This document shows, one piece after another, positions 1 through 10,127 of a stretch of 64,000 nucleotides of DNA. Source of the stretch: Leishmania donovani (lineage: Eukaryota; Euglenozoa; Kinetoplastea; Trypanosomatida; Trypanosomatidae); assembly GCF_000227135.1 (NCBI RefSeq), contig NC_018259.1, forward strand, positions 479,140 through 543,139, given 5' to 3'. The notes under the pieces are model-generated. The model saw only the letters and a program-made list of their open reading frames with translations. It had not been told where the DNA came from and ran no database searches. Each line of letters opens with the position of its first letter. Position 1 is the stretch's first letter. A program made the position numbers and the translations under genes.

Positions 1-2
1 TC

Positions 3-170
3 AGCGACATGAAGGAGCACCGAGTGCCGCCAGCAGAGAGCACGATGGCCGTCTTCCTCGCTGACGCGCACGGACGCCAGGTCTTGGCGGAGGTCGTTTC
101 TCGCGCCCTCTTTTACACACCACCGCCGCCGATCACGCTGCAGAAGATGAAGGTGCGAGGGGAGGGATGA
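3..170 (+). CDS. C-terminal fragment of an unidentified protein (5' truncated by window edge)
   Basis: A reading frame is open from the window edge to a TGA at 168-170 and encodes the last 55 residues of a protein. The fragment ends in a short Pro-rich and basic tail (YTPPPPITLQKMKVRGEG). Composition is GC-rich and coding-like, while the sequence right after the stop turns into G-runs and GT repeats typical of a 3' UTR. The other two forward frames stop within 65 bases. The fragment is too short to name; the gene's body lies upstream of the window. Confidence 0.6.
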   Translation, partial: SDMKEHRVPPAESTMAVFLADAHGRQVLAEVVSRALFYTPPPPITLQKMKVRGEG

Positions 171-1035
171 AAGAGATGAAGAAGCTGCAGTGCTCATCCC
201 GATTTCATGACAAGCCAAACGCAAGGGTGATGGGGGGGGGGACAGGATGCAGGCCCCTCCTGCTCTCACCCTGCGCATGTCTTGGAGCTTGTCTCGCCGT
301 GGGAAAGGGCATCTTGTGGGCGTATGTGTGTGTCTGATGTGTGTGTGTGTGGGGGGGGGGGGTCATCCCCGTGTGGAACTATGCTATTTGATGTACACTA
401 CTTGTGCGCGCACAAGAGCCAACAAAACAGCTGGAACTCCGTTTTTTGTTGTCGTTTTCCCTTTGCGAATAGCGCAGATACACAGAGACGGCGTGATGAT
501 GGGTTTGCCACTGCACGTTGGGGACATTCCCATCTTCGAAAGTGTGGTGCTGCCCGCTCGTCCAATCAGCGCGGTTGCTGGCACTCTTCGCCCTGGATAC
601 TCATCTCTTTTTCTTCGTGTTGTTGTCTGGTGAAGAGGGATGTCGTGTGTGCGCGTGTCGCCACGAGTTGGTGAGCGCCCCTCTCGGGCGGTCGATGCGG
701 GTGGGAGCGAAAACGGAAAGGGTTGAGGGGGTGGGTGGCAGATGCCGGAAGGGGCGCAGTCCACGGGACCACCTGTGCGTCAGCCTTCTGTTCTTCCGCC
801 CTCCTCTCGCTCATTTTGCCACGCTTCACGCAAGCCCTCACGAGTGTAGCGAAATGCCGATGCCGCCCTTCGCACAAGTGCACAGGCACATCTCAGGCAC
901 TTCAAACTTTCTCTTGACATCTCTCGCGTGTATCCTTTTCCTCCTCTATCTCATTCGTTGGTTATTCGCACTGCATGTGCAACCCACAAGGCTGCTCGTC
1001 CCTCGACCCGCCTACTGTTTTCTCTCCTTTGTGCG

Positions 1036-1066
<31 letters not shown>

Positions 1067-1345
1067 CGGTGTTTCTGTCGAGGCACTGCGCTACTCTCTA
1101 TAGCGAGGGCGTCTGAGCACGTTATTCTGTTTGGCTGCCCTCTTGCTTTCAAACGGGACTACTGAACACCCGTTCGTTGTCAGAGTGCGCACGACAGCTT
1201 GTACGGTTTGGGCAAAAAAGGAGAAGAGGGAGGGAGAGGCGTCGGATGGGGAGTGGAACGGATCTCCGTAGGCCGGCACGACACACACACACACACACTT
1301 TACTTCGTAGCTGATACCTCTTTTCCCCATCGTCACCTTAGCGCC
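171..1345. other. Intergenic region (3' UTR / 5' UTR)
   Basis: No credible gene was seen. The region holds a GT tract running into a G homopolymer near 335-361, a perfect (GT)13 at 1041-1066, and an AC repeat at about 1281-1298 just upstream of the next start. The pyrimidine-rich stretch at 1318-1339 ends in AG at 1340-1341, only 4 bases before the ATG, so the real spliced-leader acceptor is probably further upstream. Frames crossing the region rely on TTG/GTG starts or on repeats. Confidence 0.6.
1041..1066. repeat. (GT)13 microsatellite
   Basis: A perfect dinucleotide repeat in spacer. Shorter GT tracts recur at about 10426-10441, 13487-13503, 17893-17907, 49507-49527, 53484-53511 and 58161-58180. 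Confidence 0.95.
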
Positions 1346-3739
1346 ATGGCTGAGACGGCCGGCGTGAGAGGCCGACGCACCTTCATGGGACGTCAGCGCT
1401 CGCAACATGAGGTGCAGACAGAGGCGTCCTTTGTGCCAGGTTGCAACAGTCTTGAGTACGCTTATGATCCGCTGGCGAGTGAGCAGTACGCGAGTCTTGT
1501 GGAGCTGCGGCAAATGATCCATTCTTGCCTGACCCTCGTGGCCGGCGACGTCTACGATGTGGTCAGCTTCAAGGATATTCTGTACCATCTTGAGAGTGAG
1601 ATGCCATCGTCGCTGCCTGTCACCGACCTGCTGCTTCTCTCCTCTCGGCTGTTCCGGCGCACCGCTGAGCTTGGTCGGCTGCTGAGCTGCTTCTTTGGCG
1701 TCGTTTTTGCGGACGACCACAACGACGAGCACTTCCGCTTCGCTGAGGTGCGTCTGCTTCAGCGCGAGATCCGTGAGCTGAAGAGGCAGCTGAGCGCGTC
1801 GGAGGAGGAGCGGCGACGGCTGAAGGAGATGCTCGACAATGTCGGCCAGGTGGCATACGACCACGGAAGGGCGGTGGAGCTGCTAGAGACGCACAACAAG
1901 GTGCTCAAGAAGCAAAGCACTGCCTTGGAGGACCAGATGGCGCTGCTGTTTCATCAACTCAACTCGGGACTCGAGGGGCACTGTAAGGCCGCGTACCAGC
2001 AGGTGACGGGAGAGATGATGGTGCAGGAGAGTCTCAACCCCGCACGCATCACGTTCCGGCAAACCATGGATAGCCTCAGCGAGCAGCTCCGCGGCTCACG
2101 AGGGCTTATCACGGACGTTCGGGAAGTTCTGCTGAGCTGCAGCCAGGGACGACGGACGGGCGAGGCGTACACGGCAGTCGAGCCAACCGTGCGATTCAAG
2201 CTCAAGATGCTGGAGGCAAATTTCCAGCAGCTTATGGGCCGGTTCACAGCGGTAAAGGACACGGTGGTAGAAACGGCACAGGAGCTGATGAACGCGCTGC
2301 AGGAGCGCAAGAAAATTCTCTGCCTCTCCTTCCAACACATTCGTCTGTACGACCTGCAAAATGCGAAATTGCGCAACGCCCGCGCCATCCTCGCGCAACT
2401 GCAGCACAACACGTCCGAGGTGGTGCGCCGGATACGCGTCACCTTTCCTAGCGGCAACCTCACCTCTGTTGATCGCTTCGGCAATATCAGCACGCAGCGG
2501 TGGCATGGGGGGTACACGCTGGCGACGCTGCGCGGATACAAGTTGACGGAGCAACAGCAGCAAGGCGAGGGCGAAATGTCTGAATTTGCCCGCAGCAGCA
2601 CTGCTGGACCTTCCTTGACTGCGGGAGCGTCACGTATGCTACCTGGCCTCACGGAGTCGCAGATTATGGCAGCGGAGAGCGAGATGGCGGTAATTGACGG
2701 GACCGTTCACAGTGCCACACCGGTGGCTCTGGCGCTGTCGCCTGGCCTCCGCAGTATGCGAGTGTCCCACTCTGGCGTCACTCCTCCACCACTTCGCACC
2801 TCAGCTCCGCCGAGCGGCGGCGGCTCCAAGTTGGCGAGCGCGCGAGGGTCAAGCAGCACGACCGGCATGCCAGTGCCCGTCAGCGCTCCCACGAGCGCAC
2901 GGAGCGATGACCCCGATGTGCTGCCGTTCGACACCGTCTCGGCTTTTCTCGACCTGATGCACGATATCGATGACGACATGGATGAACTGCAGGGCGCGTT
3001 GGTGCTTGACGACGAGATGGGCGCGTTCCTGAAGATGCTGACGCTGTCAGCGTCGACGACGCCGCGCGCCGACGCCCTGGAGATCGCGGGCGGCCTTACC
3101 GGACGTGCGGCACTGCTGGAGCAGCAAGAGTACAACATGGAGACGGCCTTGCAACCCACTGGTGGCCGGCCTGGTGGCACCCGCGGCGCACCGAGCTCCG
3201 CGTCTGTCTGCACCGGTAACGAGAGCTTCACGGCACAGGAGGCCAACTCGTTCTCGTCCTTGTTCTCCAAGCTGGGCAGCCCGAGTACGCCCTCAGAGGC
3301 GCGTGGCGGCTCTCGTGCCGAGAACGCCTCCTCCGAGGCTGTAATGGCTCGCCAGGCGGTGCAGCTCCAGCGCCAGCAGAAGCAGATCGCCAAGATGCAG
3401 GAGGACTTTACCTCGAAAGTCGGCTTTCTGCGCCAGGTCTACGAGGCGCGTATCGGTGATTTGGAGGTGCGAGAGACGACTGTAAGCAAACGACTGGGCC
3501 TGGTAGGGGGCTCGCCCTTCCAGCGCGGCGCGGGAGACAGCGGCAGTGCTCGATCGTCTCCGGGAGTCGGGAAGGGCGAGGAAGACCCGCGGGTGTCTAG
3601 TAGCCCGGGTGACAAGGAGAGGCTGACGAAGCTGCGAAAGGAATGGAGGCAGGCCAAGGGCAAACTGCAACCGAATCGAAAACTGCGCGAGGCCACGGCC
3701 GAGCAGCTGCAGCTCATGCAGAAGGACGAGAAACTCTGA
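1346..3739 (+). CDS. Conserved-type hypothetical coiled-coil protein, 797 aa
   Basis: I do not recognise a named family. The start is the first ATG in frame (MAETAGVRGRR); the frame stays open upstream only through a TTG-initiated extension containing an HTHTHT run from the AC repeat, so it was rejected. Residues about 30-125 look globular and helical. A charged heptad-like helix (QREIRELKRQLSASEEE) lies at about 135-165, with further helical segments to about 375. A Ser/Thr/Pro/Gly-rich linker spans about 410-530. An acidic segment (DLMHDIDDDMDEL) lies near 535, and C-terminal coiled coils span about 668-711 and 755-797. Such multi-coiled-coil proteins in trypanosomatids are often cytoskeletal or flagellar, but nothing here proves that. 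Coding status is strong from length and composition. Confidence 0.8.
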   Translation: MAETAGVRGRRTFMGRQRSQHEVQTEASFVPGCNSLEYAYDPLASEQYASLVELRQMIHSCLTLVAGDVYDVVSFKDILYHLESEMPSSLPVTDLLLLSSRLFRRTAELGRLLSCFFGVVFADDHNDEHFRFAEVRLLQREIRELKRQLSASEEERRRLKEMLDNVGQVAYDHGRAVELLETHNKVLKKQSTALEDQMALLFHQLNSGLEGHCKAAYQQVTGEMMVQESLNPARITFRQTMDSLSEQLRGSRGLITDVREVLLSCSQGRRTGEAYTAVEPTVRFKLKMLEANFQQLMGRFTAVKDTVVETAQELMNALQERKKILCLSFQHIRLYDLQNAKLRNARAILAQLQHNTSEVVRRIRVTFPSGNLTSVDRFGNISTQRWHGGYTLATLRGYKLTEQQQQGEGEMSEFARSSTAGPSLTAGASRMLPGLTESQIMAAESEMAVIDGTVHSATPVALALSPGLRSMRVSHSGVTPPPLRTSAPPSGGGSKLASARGSSSTTGMPVPVSAPTSARSDDPDVLPFDTVSAFLDLMHDIDDDMDELQGALVLDDEMGAFLKMLTLSASTTPRADALEIAGGLTGRAALLEQQEYNMETALQPTGGRPGGTRGAPSSASVCTGNESFTAQEANSFSSLFSKLGSPSTPSEARGGSRAENASSEAVMARQAVQLQRQQKQIAKMQEDFTSKVGFLRQVYEARIGDLEVRETTVSKRLGLVGGSPFQRGAGDSGSARSSPGVGKGEEDPRVSSSPGDKERLTKLRKEWRQAKGKLQPNRKLREATAEQLQLMQKDEKL

Positions 3740-4972
3740 TGGGGCAGTGCGCGTGCGTTGTCCATCTATGCGACGGGTCAAGGCCCGCTTCTGCAGTTTT
3801 CACTCGGATTACAACCGCCTCCTACACACACACACACAGGGAGGGAAGCATAGAGCATCTCAAATATTCAATCGTGCTCTTCAGCCGTTAGCTTCGCCAC
3901 AAACATCGATCCACGATCTTGCGCTGCATTGACAGTCCGGGCTCTGCGTCGCATCTCACGACCAAACCGATGTATATATTAATGGCGCACGTGTGCCGCA
4001 TTTGTGGCACCCATCAGTGGTTGTGGCGCTGTAGTGTGTCATGATGAACGCCTCCTTTTTTTATCGGCGCATGCGGGCGCGCACGCCTCTGCTAACTGCC
4101 ACCGCCTCGCACTGCAAATGCGGCGGCATGAGTGGAGCACAAAAAAACTGGCAAACAAAAAACGAGTGAAGCAACGAATGCGTGACATCGATGAGCTTAC
4201 TTGCTCGCGGTGAGTGAAAACAGGGAGGGACACGGTTCAGCTGCCGAGTGCGGATGTGAGGAAGTTCAGCGGTCGCCTTCAGGCTCCAACGCCCTTGCAA
4301 GTAGACCTCCTACCCCGCGCATTGGACAGAGAGATGTCCTCGCATCCATTGCCGGCTGCGCGCCCGCTACTCCAGTAAGATGTCTCCTTTCGTCTATCAT
4401 CACCGTCGGGTTCTGTGTTCGCACGGTACGCATCCTTTTGCGCGATGCTTCCAAAACACTGTACACTTCTCTCCCTCCGTTGCCTTTTTTCCTCCTGCTC
4501 TGCAGCACATGGAGCTTAGCTCACTCCCCGTTCTCCTTCCTCTCGCCCTTCGCCGTATCCGCTACTCATCGCATTCGGCAAAGTCTTGCGTGGGCGTATC
4601 AAAAAAAAAAAGGAAAGCGAATGATTGCCCTCGCCCTGTAACTCATTTCCTCGCTCGCTAGTCATCATCCACTGCCATTCATTAGGAGTCACTTGCTATG
4701 GTTTGCTGTCTTTATCATCTTTTCTCCCTTGCCCTTTTTTGTTCACGGCGTCGGCGGCTCTCTGCGCATCATCTTCGACCTATTGCGTACGTCCGTTGTG
4801 TGGCAGGTGACAGCTTTGCCTCGCTACTCTCACAAACTTACACGACGTCGCATGCGGGCACGTCGAATATCTCTACGCGTTCACCCTTCCAGGCTGCTCC
4901 TCCCCCATCGTTGGCGCGCACCCACCCTGCGTCGCGGAGCGTACGCATCTCCTTTCTGCTGCTCTTGTGCCC
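3740..4972. other. Intergenic region
   Basis: No gene was seen. It contains an AC repeat near 3825-3838, an A/T patch (tgtatatatt) near 3970 and A-runs near 4141-4165 and 4601-4612. Long pyrimidine tracts at about 4465-4500 and 4697-4741 precede the ArfGAP gene. AG at 4805-4806 is one candidate trans-splice acceptor, and later AGs near 4890 are also possible. Confidence 0.55.
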
Positions 4973-6184
4973 ATGGCTGGCCGCAACTACGTCAGCCCCG
5001 AGGATGAGCGGGCATTTGTTGCCATCCTCGCCAAGGACCCTGAGTGCAACCAGTGCTTCGAGTGCGGCGCCCCCTCCCCGCAGTGGTGCGATGTCATGCA
5101 CGGCACCTTCATTTGCCTAAACTGCAGCGGGCAGCACCGCGGCCTCGGTGTGCATCTCTCGTTTGTCCGCAGCTCCACTATGGACGGCTGGGTAAAGTGG
5201 AAGCCGGAAAAGCTGCGTCAGATGGAGCTGGGCGGCAACCGCCGCGCGCGGCTGTACTTTGAGGCGCACAAAGTCCCCAAGACCCCCTTGAAAGCCCGCT
5301 ACGAGTCTCTCCCAGCTCTCCGCTACGCAGACATGCTCGAGTCCGAGGCGCTTGGCAAGCCCTTCAACGAGGCGTCCTGGCAGCCGCCAGCTTGGTACAC
5401 GCGGCTGAAAGCCGCGGCGAGCCTCGCAGGGCCGTCCCCAACGTCATCGTACCCGCAGACGGACCCGAACCGCTTCGCCGGTGTTGGCTCGAACGGGCAG
5501 CCGCACGTGATGTCAGGCAGCAGCGGCGGCGACAGTGAGTGGTACTCTGCGCTCTACAGCGGATGGAGCGCCGTGTCGCAGAAGACAGCCGAACTAGCGC
5601 AGCACGCCACAAAAGCAGTTCAGAGCGCCGACGTGGAGGGGATGCGCAGCAGCTTGGCGCAGAAGTGGGCGGGCGTGTCAGCCACAGTGTCTACCTACGC
5701 CGCGGACCTGCAGCAGCGAATAGCGGAAGGCGGCGGCCGCGACAAAGACGACGGCCTTGACCGCATGCTCCAAAACGCGCGCCAGGCGCAGACGGAGAGC
5801 GGCGTAGACAACCGTGCCGCTGGCCAGACTCGGTACGGCCACATTGAAGGCAGCAGCGGTGACGGGCAAGGCTCTCGCGTCGCGGTGCAAGCGAAGCCGG
5901 TCGGTCCCGCGTCACCAGAGTCATCGCCAGTATGCCAAGGGCGAGTGCTGTGGCAGAGCGTGTCCGCGAGCTCGCCAGCGGAGAGCGTGACCGCCTCTTT
6001 CTCATCTGGTTGGGGCTCACCCACTCGAGCCAGCCCCAGTACCGCACTTCCGCAAACACAACCGACATCGAGCCGCCCCGTGAACCCGCTCGGTGGAGGT
6101 GGTGCTGGTGGTGGTGTGAGTGCTTCCCCTCCTGCACCGCAGTCGACGAAGGACGAATGGGCCTGGGATAACGAGTACTTCTAA
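4973..6184 (+). CDS. ARF GTPase-activating protein (ArfGAP1-type), 403 aa
   Basis: Predicted to stimulate GTP hydrolysis by ARF-family GTPases on Golgi or endosomal membranes and so control coat assembly. The N-terminal ArfGAP zinc finger is intact: C28-x2-C31-x16-C48-x2-C51 followed by GQHRGLGVHLSFVRS, with R56 as the expected arginine finger. A helical, Ser/Ala/Gly/Trp-containing stretch at about 186-245 (SALYSGWSAVSQKT and beyond) resembles the amphipathic lipid-packing sensor region of ArfGAP1. The rest is Ser/Pro/Gly-rich. The protein ends in the acidic aromatic peptide WAWDNEYF, similar in style to coat-binding WxxF-type tails. The first ATG is at 4973; an upstream in-frame GTG adds only two residues and was discarded. 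The domain assignment is secure; which ArfGAP subfamily is an inference. Confidence 0.93.
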   Translation: MAGRNYVSPEDERAFVAILAKDPECNQCFECGAPSPQWCDVMHGTFICLNCSGQHRGLGVHLSFVRSSTMDGWVKWKPEKLRQMELGGNRRARLYFEAHKVPKTPLKARYESLPALRYADMLESEALGKPFNEASWQPPAWYTRLKAAASLAGPSPTSSYPQTDPNRFAGVGSNGQPHVMSGSSGGDSEWYSALYSGWSAVSQKTAELAQHATKAVQSADVEGMRSSLAQKWAGVSATVSTYAADLQQRIAEGGGRDKDDGLDRMLQNARQAQTESGVDNRAAGQTRYGHIEGSSGDGQGSRVAVQAKPVGPASPESSPVCQGRVLWQSVSASSPAESVTASFSSGWGSPTRASPSTALPQTQPTSSRPVNPLGGGGAGGGVSASPPAPQSTKDEWAWDNEYF

Positions 6185-7352
6185 CGCGCCCCGCGAGTCA
6201 TGAAAAGGGACTAGAAGTTTGACCGCGTGTTGCTTGTTGGGGTGGAACGGGCATACATATATGTGCATGCACACGTAGTGTTCTCATGTGTATGCGTGTG
6301 TCTCTCCTCCCCGTCTCTGCGCCGCGCTGCGGTCGTCTCCCTCCGGCGGCGGCTTAGTTTGCAGCAGAGCGCGGGCTCTACAGCGACGCGGTGCTTGCTT
6401 ATATCATGTTGCACGTGAATGGAGGGTTGTGCGCGCACCAGGCGTTGTGTGCGCGTCCCTCTACCTCCAACTCGGTGTATGTGTATGCGTGCATGGCCGG
6501 CTCGATGCGCTTCATCTCCACTTGGCATCTCTCTCCCTGTGTACCTGTGGGCAGCGAGTTCTCCTCTCTGTGCGAACCACGGCAGCCCCTTCCCCGTTGC
6601 TGTCGCGAAAGCCGCCGTTGCCCTCGTCCGTGTGACACGCATCCGAATAGTTTATTGAGAAAACGACAAACGGAAAGGCACCGGAGAGGTAAAGAGGCAC
6701 ACACTCCTCCTCCTCAAGTGCCACGAGAGAAAAAGAAGAAGCGCCACAACTGTTGATCGTGATGATGCAGGCGGGCTGCGCCGCCTCCGGTGTAGTAGAA
6801 GCTGGCTGCCTGTGCTCGCAGATGAACAGCCCCCTGCCGTGTGCCCCCTCCGGGAAGCGGCAGACGATAGCGAAAGAGAAGGAGAGGTGTACCGCAGCAT
6901 CGAAAGTCACCCACCTACCCCACGTGATCGCGTATTCGGGTCACCGTCATCTCATCACGATATGGTGATCTACACGTATGTATATGTATATATAAAGTTA
7001 CTGCTGCGCCCTCGTATCATTTCACGCTTCCTCTCTTCGCCCTGCAAGCAGCGCATGCGTGCACTCGTCAAAGCCGGCAGCCATCATCCATCGGTGCACA
7101 CACACACACACACGATCAAAACAAGAGTATGGTAGGAAGAAGCCACGGTGACGAAGTGGTGGCCCTCAGTCTCTCTCTCTCTCTGTGCATGTGTACGTCT
7201 ATGGCCCAGCCTAAAACACCCGCACGGGTACGATAAGCAGCACACGCAGCAGCACCGCGAAAGACTGCATTCTTTTATTGCTGTTGTTGCTTCTGCTATT
7301 TCACACCTCTGCTCGCCTGTTCTAGTGGGTCGCTGTGCGCTTGGTCGAGAAG
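6185..7352. other. Intergenic region
   Basis: No gene was seen. Features are short AT/TATG patches near 6255-6275 and 6965-6990, an AC repeat near 7097-7112 and a CT run near 7170-7183. The downstream end carries a pyrimidine-rich tract before the BBS9 start, listed separately. Confidence 0.55.
7271..7325 (+). promoter_or_regulatory. Candidate spliced-leader acceptor for the BBS9 gene
   Basis: A pyrimidine-rich tract (tttattgctgttgttgcttc and onward through cacctctgctcgcctg) ends in TTCTAG, with AG at 7324-7325. That would leave a 27-base 5' UTR before the ATG at 7353. This fits the known trypanosomatid rule of a polypyrimidine tract followed by the first AG; no transcript data support it here. 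Confidence 0.45.
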
Positions 7353-10127
7353 ATGGGCTCACTGTTTCAGCTGCGCGACTTCTGGTCCACCTCTTTTCCG
7401 GGGGAGGAGTTCAGCCCCTCCGCCGTGGTCCTCGCCGACCCAGATGTCAGCAATCTCTTCGACAAGATTGTGCTGGGATCCTATCAAGGCATGCTGCGCA
7501 TTCTGAACCCGAGTGCCACCCAGGGTCCAATGCTGCCCGGCGATGTGCTGCTTGAAAAGAAGTACGATGAGCCTATCCTGCAGCTGGATTGCGGCCCTTT
7601 CCGCCCCTTCAAGTCTGGCGTGCCGCCCAACATTCTGGCGGTGCTCTTTCCGCGCACGCTCATGTTCCTCGAGATTGCTGCGCACGGCAGCGACAACGCG
7701 AATGCGATGAACGCGCCGAACCCGACGAGCAGCGGCACCGCCGGCAACGAGCTCGCTGCGGAGGTGACGTCATCGTCCACCCCGGACGCGCAGCTGCGTC
7801 ACCGCTATGCGCACGGCAGCAGCTCGAATGTGCCGGACACCTTCTCGTCGCTCAAGGAGCTCGGCGCCTTCTACACCCTAACGGTTCAGAGCGAGGCTCG
7901 CCTCCTGTCCACTGCCTACAACTTCGCGTGTGGCTGCTTCGGCAACAGCGACTACAAGATGGTCTGTGTTCAGTCGATGGATGGCTCGCTGACGATTCTG
8001 GACTACGGCGGCGTGCTATATCGCACCTTTTTGCCGCAGAATCAATTTCTTATTCCCGGCCCGATGCAATACAGCATGCACCGCGATGCCTTGCTGACGT
8101 GCAACACCTCCATGTTTCTGCTAAGCTACAGCTTCAGCTCTCTGGTCTTGAACAGTACCGCGGAAGATGTGGCAGCAACGACGGCCGGCGCCGTGGCCGC
8201 GAGTCGCTTCTCCAGCCTTTGTCCACTGTGGACGTTCAATCTGGGCGAGGACGCGGTCGACATCGCGGTATGCCGTCTTACGCGTGGCTTGACGCGTGAG
8301 GAGGCAGATGTGGTGGTGCTTTGCACCTCGGCCCTGTACGTGCTGAGCGAGAGCGGCGAGCCGCGCATGATCCGTCGACTGGACGTGGAGGCGTCGGCCC
8401 TGTGCGTATACCCGCTGCCTGGCATCCAGTACGACAACCTACTCGTCGGGACCTTCAACGGTCTTGTGCAAGTTTACTCGGACACGGAGCTGCAGTGGAG
8501 CGCCGCTGTCTCCAGTGGCGCCGCGCCGCTGCAGCTCACGGTCGCCACGCTGTGCGGCGTTGAAGGCATGATTGTGAATCTTGCCTCCGACAGCTCCCTT
8601 AGCATCAACTACCTTGGCACCGACCCCGTTGATCAGCTACCGGAGTCGCTGGAGACGAAGTCCATCCCCTACACAGAGATCGTGAACGACCTGAAGCAGT
8701 ATGAGCAGCTCATTCATGGGTGCTTGGGCGATGCTGCGAGTGCTACCGAGGACGGCGACGAGGATGACCCGCTCGCCATCCCAGGCAAGCCGCTGTCGTT
8801 CATGGGTGGAAAAAGCAATAAGAAACGTGGTGCCGGCAAAGCGGAGGAGGGGGCAGCGTCGTCAGGCATCCAGACGGCAGCAGCGCCGAGTCACAGCACT
8901 GCCGCTGCCGCGGCTTCACTGTTCATCACAAGCGCATTTTCGAGCATCAGAACGACTGACAACAGCGCCGAGCTCACCGTCACGCTGCAGACGCTCCATA
9001 ATCACGTCGAGGCGGTCTCTCTCGTGCTGCAGGCCGTACCGCCACTGTTGGCGACGCCGTGTCAGTGCGTCATCGAGCAGATTACGCCAGAGAGCAGTGT
9101 CCAGCGCACCTTCACGGTCCACGCCATTCAGGACAGGGACCTGATCATTCCCTCATCGCTAGATGTGGTGGTGGTAGCGGTGTACCGCGGTCAACGACGC
9201 GAGTACGAGACGGTGCAGCACGTGGCACTGGCGCCGTTCCCACTGGTGGCTCGCCCCGTCGCCCCCGCCAAGAACACGGCGTTTTCGCTGCAGCTCAATA
9301 CCGACCAGAGCCAGCCGCCGTCGCTCATCGACGTGTTTGCGGACATGGCTCCTCTCGGACATGTGACGGGGAACGTCCTCTCGCTGCACTACCTGAACGG
9401 TGCGGATGCAACGGTGCTCGTGTCCAAGAATGCGGCGCGCTTTAAGCTGCAGGGATCCACGATGGAGGGGTTGTGGCTGCTTGCCGCGGAGCTCACGCGA
9501 CGCCTACGACTCTGCTGCGGTGGCGCCGCGGCATTGAAACTCGAGGTCGCAGATGATCTTCCAGTGCCTGACTTTCTCGCGGTGGTGGACACGCACTGGG
9601 CGATTCGGCGCGAAATGGTGGCCGCCTCGGCGGCGCTCGACGACGCTGCCGCGCTTTTCCGCGCCGTGGAGAAGCGGCTGCTGGCGCGCTTCCGCGACCG
9701 CAGCCCAGCTGACGCGACGGCGTTGGGCGTGCTCTTTCAAGAAGGCTACAAGCTGCTCCGGGAGAGGGCAGACGCAGTGACGCGAGCAAAGACGCGGATG
9801 CGGCAGGCCTCGGCCATGCTGAATTGCTGCGCGCAGCTTTTCTGGTTCTGTCTGAAGATCAAATCTCCACTGCTTGCCCCTCAAGATGCGGAGACCCTGT
9901 CGACGCTGTTCCGCTGCTCCGTCGCCGATGACAACGACGGAGGCTGGGAGGAGGTGACGGAGGCGGTGCTGGCAAAGGTGCTGAACGTGAAGACAAAGAA
10001 GGTGGCTAGTAACAATCTCGAGCTCTCCTCCAGTACCGCGAACTTGAAAAAGCACATTGGAACGCTGATAAGCATGGTGCAGTCTGGCCAGAAGCTCGGC
10101 TCCGCAACAGAAGGGGCAGGGGCTTGA
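7353..10127 (+). CDS. BBS9: BBSome subunit BBS9 / PTHB1, 924 aa
   Basis: Component of the BBSome, the coat-like complex that moves membrane proteins in and out of the flagellum. The N-terminus MGSLFQLRDFWST aligns with the conserved SLFKxRDWWST start of PTHB1, followed by DKIVLGSYQGMLRIL. Other conserved blocks are VCVQSMDGSL (about residue 204), FLIPGPMQYS, LNLASDSSLSINYLGTDP-type sequence near 410-425, and the C-terminal hairpin with EKRLLARFRDRSP (about 772) and GWEE, LKKHI blocks. Order and length match vertebrate BBS9 (about 890 aa): beta-propeller, GAE/platform region, then helical C-terminus. A Ser/Ala/Gly-rich, lysine-containing insert lies at about 485-530. Start is ATG 7353; a GTG six codons upstream was ignored. 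Confidence 0.93.
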   Translation: MGSLFQLRDFWSTSFPGEEFSPSAVVLADPDVSNLFDKIVLGSYQGMLRILNPSATQGPMLPGDVLLEKKYDEPILQLDCGPFRPFKSGVPPNILAVLFPRTLMFLEIAAHGSDNANAMNAPNPTSSGTAGNELAAEVTSSSTPDAQLRHRYAHGSSSNVPDTFSSLKELGAFYTLTVQSEARLLSTAYNFACGCFGNSDYKMVCVQSMDGSLTILDYGGVLYRTFLPQNQFLIPGPMQYSMHRDALLTCNTSMFLLSYSFSSLVLNSTAEDVAATTAGAVAASRFSSLCPLWTFNLGEDAVDIAVCRLTRGLTREEADVVVLCTSALYVLSESGEPRMIRRLDVEASALCVYPLPGIQYDNLLVGTFNGLVQVYSDTELQWSAAVSSGAAPLQLTVATLCGVEGMIVNLASDSSLSINYLGTDPVDQLPESLETKSIPYTEIVNDLKQYEQLIHGCLGDAASATEDGDEDDPLAIPGKPLSFMGGKSNKKRGAGKAEEGAASSGIQTAAAPSHSTAAAAASLFITSAFSSIRTTDNSAELTVTLQTLHNHVEAVSLVLQAVPPLLATPCQCVIEQITPESSVQRTFTVHAIQDRDLIIPSSLDVVVVAVYRGQRREYETVQHVALAPFPLVARPVAPAKNTAFSLQLNTDQSQPPSLIDVFADMAPLGHVTGNVLSLHYLNGADATVLVSKNAARFKLQGSTMEGLWLLAAELTRRLRLCCGGAAALKLEVADDLPVPDFLAVVDTHWAIRREMVAASAALDDAAALFRAVEKRLLARFRDRSPADATALGVLFQEGYKLLRERADAVTRAKTRMRQASAMLNCCAQLFWFCLKIKSPLLAPQDAETLSTLFRCSVADDNDGGWEEVTEAVLAKVLNVKTKKVASNNLELSSSTANLKKHIGTLISMVQSGQKLGSATEGAGA

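Noticed and set aside
1199..1345. N-terminal 49-residue extension of the first coiled-coil gene
   Set aside because: It starts with TTG and passes through the AC repeat (HTHTHT); a eukaryotic ATG start at 1346 is available.
6211..6642. Minus-strand 143-residue frame between ArfGAP and BBS9
   Set aside because: It is composed of repeat-derived HTHTHE and Arg/Ala-rich sequence in spacer, with no neighbouring minus-strand genes.
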